Shown one piece after another: positions 48,886 to 57,800 of a stretch of 64,000 bases of DNA. A program made the translations under genes and the position numbers. The DNA is taken from contig JARDYH010000006.1 of assembly GCA_029215795.1 (NCBI GenBank), positions 29,543,501-29,607,500 of the forward strand, written 5' to 3'. Under the pieces are notes generated by a model. That model did no database searches. It was not told the origin of the DNA and saw only the letters and a list, made by a program, of their open reading frames with translations. Positions within the stretch are counted from its first letter, which is position 1. Every line of letters begins with the position of its first letter. Source of the stretch: Anniella stebbinsi (Eukaryota; Chordata; Lepidosauria; Squamata; Anniellidae).

Positions 48886-51800
48886 GTATAAACTACAATA
48901 AACAAGTTAAAAGAGAGAGAAAATAAATTAAATACATTGAAAGGCCTGAAGGTGTATTGGCTCCAAGCAGGCCTCTCTATTGAGGGAATTCCACAAGTGG
49001 GGGCCATCACTAAGAACTCTCTCTCTCTCTCTCTCTCCCTCTCTCTCTCGTCACTATTCACCTTAGCTCAAATTCCTACATTGACTGGTCAATATACACA
49101 TTACCTAATTAACATTGTACACTTGAGTGCATTCTCCAACATCACATGGAAATCGAGCATGCTGACTGGCAATGCACAAAATTCCTCATTCTCAGTGTCA
49201 GTTTGTTCATATTTTCCATGCCTCGTATAAATGTACATAATCAATGTTTATGTACGTTCTCCATTCAGATTAACATTTCTTAAACCAGAATATATATATG
49301 GAAAAACAAATGTTGATAAAAATTGGAGCTCATGCAAGGAGGGGGCGACATATCTGGAAAGTCCCCCCCCCCCAAGAATTCATTGTGACATGCCAAATGT
49401 TGAACGGTTTACACACCTGCCAATGAAAGAGCTTCACCAGACCTTATGCTTGGCTCTATTGGGATCCCGGGAGTCTGTGCCTCAGGTGGTGCACAAGCAT
49501 AAAAGGTTCCAGTGACCTGACAACCTGTTTTCACAAACCAAAAAAAATATTTTCACAATATTGCCAAGCAATCCAAAACCCCTAGAGAGCCCCCCTCCCA
49601 CACACCATTTGCACTCACCATTTTCTCCATCTGAAAAACCTAATGACCCTTTTGACTTGAGTGCCTTTCATTTGTTTAAAGGTTTTCTATACTACTCTTA
49701 AGCAGAGTTTGGAGGGTGGTTTGGAGACCTTGGCATCTTGGGAGACTCATCTGATGACAGAACCTGTTGGCCACTTGACATGCCTCCAGCCGGAGAGCAT
49801 AGTGCACTAAAGGGAAACACCTAGTAGGGATCCTACCACCATTGGGGCTCTATCATTAGTTTTAGAGATTAACAGTATTGCATCAGTAGTCAGATCTGAT
49901 GGATTTCTTGCTACTCCTATACTTCTTCACACTAAGTGAAGTTGAGGATGCTGAAAACCATTGCCTAACTTCAGAACAGACATAGAAGTAGCATGTTTAA
50001 CTGAAGTCCTGTTGAGTTCAGGGACTTACTATAAAGTAAGTAAGATTAGCATTTCAGTCTAATGTGTATACTTAGAAATCAGTTCTACTGAGTAAAGGAC
50101 AAGGGGTCAAATTCAAATCAAGACCCCAGTATGGGAGGCACAGGACTCTCACAAGTAGGCATGTCTATTCACAAGTAAACAGGTTTTAAATGTACTCAGA
50201 AGTAAGCAGGACTGGATCATTTAGCAGCTTCCTCCCCTGGCCCCAGCCCCAGCCCTTCTCCCTGGCAGGGAAAAACTCTTCTCTCCAATCAGGAAAATGC
50301 TCTTATCTCCTATCAACTCTGATCAAAGACAATAGTTTTTCTCCTGCTGGGAGAGAGGATGGAGCCTAGGAGACAAGCTGGCTGACTGGCTAACCTATTC
50401 CTATTTGCAAATTGTTTTAAAATGGTTTATAAGTTTAAATAAGAGTAAAATTTTAAAATAAGGGTAAATATAAACCAGGGGTGAGGTTTGCCCTGCCCTG
50501 GCCCTTTTGGGGTGAGATTACATTTTGCCTTCCCCAGCTGGTGCTTGGAGGAGCTGCTCCTTCATGCACATTTTTTTTTTGTCCCCATCAGGGGTCTGAG
50601 AGGCAGATGAAGGAAGACTGGGATGGCTCTGAGAGGAGTCCCAAAATTACTTGCCTCCACATCCCAACTGTTATCTGCAGTCCACAATTGGGAGCAGTAT
50701 ACAGGGGAATTCCTCCAGATCAGAGATAATAGCTGGGCCCTGCCCCCTAGAGGAATCCAGTGGGGCTCAATGGGCTGTATGAAGCCAGCATGCTGGTTCC
50801 CCATACCTGGTATAAACAACCTATGGTACATGTGGCACATGAAAAGAAAATTAAGGTGGCCTGCCCACCTTAAGCACTAATGGGTAGTGTAGGAAAACAA
50901 GAAAAATGTCTTTTTTCCAGGACATTTTTTGCCCTTAAGGAAAAGAATGCCAGAGGTGGGGTGGGATCAGGGGTTGAATTTATTTGTCTGATATATTTTT
51001 TCTGGACTTTCACATCTCTATGCAGGATAGACATCTTAGTTGGTTTGTATGCTTGTCAAACATCATGAAGCCATTCTCCAGTTGCTGATGGAGAAGCCAC
51101 TACAACGTCTCTTTAAGTGTTTTGTCTGCCTTTACCCTTTTATCTTTTTAGCAGTAGAGCGCTCCCTGTGTGCAAGGCCAATTTGTAATTATTAGAGTTT
51201 GGATATCCATTCCTAGTACATAGAATAGAAGTAATATTCTATTACCCGTGTCAAAAATATCTTGATATCTATACCAGTAGGCCTGAGAGAGTTCAATAAG
51301 CATCTCAAGGCACAATCTTATGCAAGTTTAGACAACTGGCTGGGAGTTGTAGGCCTTTTTTTGTCTAAACTTGCATAGGATTGCACCCTAAGTATATTTA
51401 AGTATATCTAACTATATTTAGATCTGACAAATATGTGCAAATGCCTTTAAAGGGATTTCTGTGCTTTAAAAGTAATTGGACCCATAACGGTATCTGGGAA
51501 GCATCTTGGAAGTGTTAACAGTACAAACCTGTTGAATCTCTACTCAGAAGTAAGCCCAATTAAGTTCACTGGTGCTTATTCACAGGAGTGTGCATAAGAT
51601 TGCAGCTAAAATTGCATGATTTTAAGGACACATTCTACCCAAGTTAAGTAGTTTTAAGTCCCATTGCTTCGACAGAAAGTTAAGCATGCACTTAATTCTC
51701 CCCAATGAAATCTATGGGAATTAGAAGACCTTAATTTTGGGTGGATCACATCTTTAATGGGTAATTATAATGTATCTTTGCATTCTGTTGAAATCAATTG

Positions 51801-54800
51801 GATTTACTCATGTATAAGCCTAAGTAGAATGGAAGCCAAAAATATTTTCAATTTGACCGGTCTCATTGCAAACTCTCCAAGTTTATGGAGCTCTGAAAAA
51901 TAACAGATGTTTTCACAACACCAAAAAGCTCTCATTACATTCATCATCAGAAGTCGAACCCATTTTCCTTATACTTTGTCTTAGCCATTATTTTGGACCT
52001 GCATAGTCAAAGCATGCCAAACATCTATTGAGATTGTACAGTTTTCTTGTTCCAAATGCTTAATGTATTTGGTTAAGCAACATGAAACCTCAGAACATAA
52101 TCCAAAGTTAACCACTTTCTAGCCACGTAAGTGTTTCCTTTCTCTTAAATGTGATTTAGAAGTGCTCACCTTTGGCTGCATTGTGCCCTTTTCTCATTTA
52201 TACTAATATAGTTCCTTACTCTATCTAGTGGGACCTCTGGGACATACATAGGGGTGTTTCCCCACTTGCCAAGACTAAGGCTTGTCCATTCACTTTAATG
52301 GAGGAGGGGAGCTTCATGTACAAAAAGAAACATAGGAAGCTGCCTTAAACTGAGTAATCTCATCAGTCCATCTAGCTCAGTATTGTCAACACTTGACTGA
52401 CAGCAGCTTTCCAAGGTATCATGCAGTTTTTTCCAGCCCTACCTGAAGATGCCAGGGTTTGAAATTGGGGCCTCTACTACTGAACTACAGTCCCTCCCCA
52501 AAGGGATGCATGCACAGAATTGCATCCTCAATTGAAAGGAATGAGGAAATCCACTTACTTAGGCCTTTTCCACACCAGGGATTTCCCCCATGACCATCCC
52601 TGGGTGGTCCCTGTGCGTGCAAATAATGCACAGGGACTCCCAGGGGTGGGGCACAGGTTTTCCCCGGGATGAGGGATCCCTGGGAAAACCCGATTCTTCC
52701 TGCGGTCCTGGGAACATCCTGAGACCACAAGTGGTGTGGGCACCCATCCCGGTTGGCCGTGCCACGCAGCTCCATGCCCATCAGGGGAGAGGGGGAGTGG
52801 GGTGGGCCCCCCAATATCGGGAGGTATTTTTTTTACTTACATTTTGCGGTGGAGTGCAAGTACGTTCTTTGGGGGCATTTTAAAAAAAATGGCAGGCACA
52901 ACTGTGTGATGTCCCAGGAGGAATCTGGGACGTCACACTTCCTGTTTAGAAAGAAGAGGACGATCCCAGAAGCAGGTACATCTGGGATCATCCCCCTTCC
53001 CTCCCTCTACACCCATAGGGGTAGAAAGGGATTAGTTGCTCCATGTTTACAACTAGATTAGGGTGACCATATGAAAAGGAGGACAGGGCTCTTGTATCTT
53101 TAACAGTTTTCTAATAAAGGGACTTTCAGCAGGTGTCATTTGTATACATGCAGCAACTGGTGATATTCCCTCTTCATCACAACAGTTAAAGCTGCAGGAA
53201 CCCTGCCTGGTGACTAGATACAAAAGAGAGCAGGGCTCCTGCAGCTTTAACTGTTGTGATGAAGAGGGAATATCACCAGGTGCTGCATGAATACAAATGA
53301 CACCTGTTGAAAGTCCCTTTATTAGACAATAAGCCCTGTCCTCCTTTTCATATGGTCACCCTAAGCTAGATATACATAGAGTACTGGATCCATCCATGAC
53401 TTCTTTAGCAGTGTGAATAAAACCGATCTATTACTCTGTTGAAAATACTGGGATACTCTTACCATTCTGACATGCCGGACCTTGCCAGTGATGATTATGA
53501 GCCGCAAAAGGAACACTTGCACACTGGTACGAAAGGTCAGAGTGTGACTGCTCCGGAACATATTCCCTCCAGTTACGGTCATGAGACACCATGTAGCTTG
53601 GCACCTGAGCATTTTATCAAAAATTGCAAAATGTTTTCACTGTGGTCAGTCACAGACAGAATCAATGCTAACTCCTCTTCAACATTCCCTTTTTGACTAG
53701 ATGTCATCCTAAAAATGACTTCCAAACACGGAGGTTTCAGATAGGTTCACTTAAAGTAGGGCCTGCTTCCAGGCCAGTTTTAATTAACATTTTCTGGAGA
53801 CAGACACAGCTATCTCCAGCACTAAGGTAGCCCTCCAGGTATTTTTGGATTACAACTCCCATCAGCCCCACCTAGCATGACCAGTACTTAGGGATTATAG
53901 GAGTTCTAGTCCAAAGCATCTGGAGGACACCAGGTTGCTTGCCCCTGCTCTAGCACATTAAAAATGCAATCAGATTATAAGTACATTCAGAAGTTAAGGC
54001 CATTAATGTCCAAGGGGCTCACTCCCATGTTAGCTGGTACAGGATTTCAGCCATATTGCAGCACCATAAGCCTCAAGAAATAAAGGAAGAGGAGGAGATT
54101 CTGCCACTGCTTTCTTGAAATCCACACTAAAACTGAGCCTAGTTAACACCATCTGGCACAATGGAGAGCAGAAGCTTTTGTTTCCTGAAATTCACAGTCT
54201 GATTTAGACAGCTAAACTCCTTGCCTGTTCCCTGTATGTTCCTGTTGAATGCTCGTGGACAAGTAAAGCTGCCTTGCACCAACTCTACTCTTCATTCTGT
54301 CAACGGCAGCATCCCTCCAGAGTCTCATGCCGAGGTTTTTCTTAGCCCTACTATAAGAAGGGCTATATATTCTTAAAGAAACGCCTCCCGGTGTTGAATG
54401 TGGGACCAAAGTATTCCTTTTACCTGTATGCTCTTCCCTAAAAATAATGTAGATATGAAAATCCCTAAAATTAATGTAGGTATGAAAAGTTGATATGAAA
54501 AATAATGTAGATGTGTGTATACAGCTAATGCAAATGCACACATTTGGAAGGGAGTAATTAAAAGCTCAGATGTTCAGTTACAGGAGGATGTAAGTATAGG
54601 AAATATGTGAAGATTAGTATTGTGACAGTAAGTGGCAAAACAGAAACCAAATTAAATGTGGCAAGAGTACTAGTATGGACACAAAATTTCTGATCCCAGG
54701 AGCACCTACATGAACTTTTTCAGAACATTCCTCAATCTGTGTTTCTTTGCTATTCCTTTTCAATCTTATTGTGGCTCAAGCATGAAACAGCTATAACATT

Positions 54801-57800
54801 TGTACATTATCCTTTCGCATACAAAACTAAAATTAATGCATGGTCTGTACCTGAGACGGTAGTGCAGGGTATGGTGAATTCATGGTATAAGCATTATTCA
54901 TAATCATCTGTGGATCCTCCATACTAAGCTGTTTTGCACCTGCATATATGTAAATGAAAACAGGATGATTTACAGAAACTTATGAGATAAGTAGCTTGCA
55001 CACAAAAATGATATCCTTAATTGTTAACTCCCACTTGTTATAAATCACTCCAAGCTACTTCATAGCAATGAAGCTCATATGCAGTCTTTACAGAGAGGGA
55101 GAGGGAGAAATCTAGAATTCTATCATTTGAAAACTTTCTGTCACCAGAATAAGATATAAAATACATGCAAAATTGTCCTGATCTCATCAAAGATTTGGTT
55201 ACAAAGTTTTGCAGGATGTCCTTACTTATTTGAACCTTGAATTCACTAAAGCTCTATTCTCTCATTCCCACTCACACAATTCCAACTGAGGTGGGGGAGG
55301 AGAGGAGATGTGCCTGTTAGCTCTGCTCTCTGTTGCTTCCCCAGTGGCCTCTTTGTGCAGCACCTGTGTGATCAGGGTTCTAAATAGAAAGGGAAGCTTA
55401 CATGAACACATGGTACAGGAAATGGGTTACAGGGAATGCAATGGAGGGCATGGGCCCAAAAAGTGTGCCCCCATTCCACCCATACCCACATAAGATTGGG
55501 ATCACATGAGGGCAACAAGTGAATAGAGCTTAAATGTTTCCAGTTCATTGTAACCCTGTACAAAAGTGCATTGGATGCTCATGCTACCAAACATAATTGC
55601 TTGAAACAATTATAGAACTGCTTATCGTCTCCGTCCACCCCCAGCACCATCCAAATAAAAGGGATTGTTCTGTAAAATGCAAGCTACCCTACCTTTTTTT
55701 GCTCCTTCTGGTACTATTCTGTATACTTTATATGGGTCTGATATATCCAGCTGGCTTCTTTCAACCAGTTCTTCGAAGTCATTGCTTTTGTTCAAAGCAC
55801 AGCGCAGCCTTGTCTTCCAAGTAGGAGGGTCTGGCTTATCAATGCCTTCTCTAAACTTTCCTTTAAAGAGAGCCCAAGCCTGAAAATAGTGATAATGGTT
55901 AACAAAAAGATTTTTTTATTAAACAAAATATAGTACTTACCTATAAGCAATAATATAAATTGTACAGCTATTTCTCCTACCACCATAGCAAGTGGGATCG
56001 ACCTCTTTCAGTCCAAGAAACAAATTCAATTTTATAAAAATTCCCAGGGGCCACATTCCAGTGGAGGGCAGGGTAAAAGGGTCTGGGGCAAAAGGAGGGT
56101 GGGGAGCAAAATACCCCCAATATCAGCATTTGGTAGCTTAAAACACTTACTGTCAGTAATTAAGCCTTGGGTTAGGTTTTTCAACCTTTTAGAATGGGGA
56201 GAAGAGGATGGCACAAAAGCTAGGAAATCAATAAATTAGTGGTTGGGGGCATCAGTGATTGGGGGGAAAGGGGGGGTGACCATCCGGGGAACCCTGGAAA
56301 GATGGATTGTCAACACAGGACAAACTATAGTAGTAGGATCCAGCAGTAAAAGAATGAGATGCAGTTCTAAGATTCATAATAGCTGTTGTAGTTCTACAGG
56401 AATGTAGCTGGGTAGTGTGTAATTTTCAAAAGTTGCATGCTCCATGTTCCTTTATTTACTTCCCAGAAAAACAGCATAGAGTAGCCACATGTTTTTGAGC
56501 ATGATGTCAGGTTGCCAGTTCTCAACCTGGAATCTTTTCATTTTTCTTAAACAGTGCTGAAGCTATGACAGAGGATGCATCCGCAGCTACTCTTCCTGAG
56601 TGTTGTAGGATTTAAGCCCTGCTTGCAGAGAATGGGCAATGAACACACAAGGATAGAAGGCCAAGGCATCCTATGAATACTCATATTTCATATCACAGGG
56701 TTGGATCCAGGATCTGCCTCTGACAAGAGGAAGGAACCATTTGCAAGAGGAAGGGCTCGGCTCATAGGTCCCTCCACCTGATTTTGGGGATCCCTCTTCC
56801 CTGTACAAGCCACAGTTCACACTGTTCACCAGGCCCTTCTGACTCTCTGGCTCAATTAGGACGACACAATAAACAACGGGTGTGGGGGAAACAATCGTCA
56901 GTTGTTTTGACTATCATGTCGTCCGAATGCTGCCATAGTCAACTCAGTGCTGATCCTAATCCACATCACAGTTGATTATTTATTACCATGTTGTGTGGGT
57001 AGTACCCCTTAGTTGAACAACTGTAAAGTTGATTATTACCCCACTATTGACTATCGTGTCCGAATTGAGCCACTGTGTAGCATTTTCAGGGGGCTGGAGG
57101 GGCTGCTGCAAGTAGGAGGAAGTCCACTTCAACAGTGTAGTTAATCCACTGTAATCTAGATCCAGTCCATTCACTTCATAAAAAATATGTACTATGGATA
57201 TATATTACCCACATAGTATCTATAAAAATATATACTAAAAGATCTATATAATACTGTCCCAATTATTATGTTGCACCAGTGGCTTTGTCAGTCTCAGTCC
57301 TCATCTGTAAAATGGGAATAATACTGTCCTCCCTCATGATATTGTTATTCAGAATGTATAAGATTCAGTAAAGCATCATGTACAGTTAAGAAATGCTAAA
57401 TTATAAAATAACACTATGTAATAAACATGAACACACACACCCAAATTCTTTTGAGAGTGCAGATGCATAAAATTTCAGCTTTGATCTGGGCTGAATCTAG
57501 AATCTGCCTGGAAGGAACCTTCCACAAGAAGAAGGTCTCTGCTTATAGAAGATCCCTCTGCCCAATTTCAGCAGATCTCCCTCCCACACATACTGTACCT
57601 CACCTTATTCAGCAGGATTTCCTGATTCTCTATGTAAAATTTTCAGTGGGGTGGAGGGGCTGCCAAGGGAAGGAGGGGGCAAGGAAGTCCACTTCCATCA
57701 GTGCTGGTGATTCTGGATCCATACCACACTCTGTTTGAAATAACATCTAAACCTCATCTGAGTCCTGTCTAGTCACTGGAATCTCAGGGTAGTAGAATCT

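Larger units (their letters stand above)
46586..49416 (-). other. IRF4: IRF4 intron, with nested DNA elements and LINE remnants
   Basis: Holds L2-like 3' parts (about 47165-47470 and 48720-49050, -), a nested pair of DNA elements (47781-48322), (CA)n/(TA)n (48830-48885) and (CT)n (49019-49050). No coding sequence recognised. Confidence 0.75.
49525..53462 (-). other. IRF4: IRF4 intron between coding exons 4 and 5
   Basis: Contains a SINE-like repeat (52325-52500), a GC-rich TTAGGCC-type TIR element (about 52558-53036), a foldback dimer (53060-53362) and several AAGTCCCATT-type copies (49990-50220, 51310-51600). The ORFs 50481-50729 (+) and 52485-52883 (both strands) lie in unassigned or repeat sequence. 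Confidence 0.75.

Noticed and set aside
49690..49795. Minus-strand stretch with C-Q-V motif considered as the missing IRF4 exon
   Set aside because: Phase does not fit and the rest shows no IRF4 similarity. The true exon is at 49417-49524.
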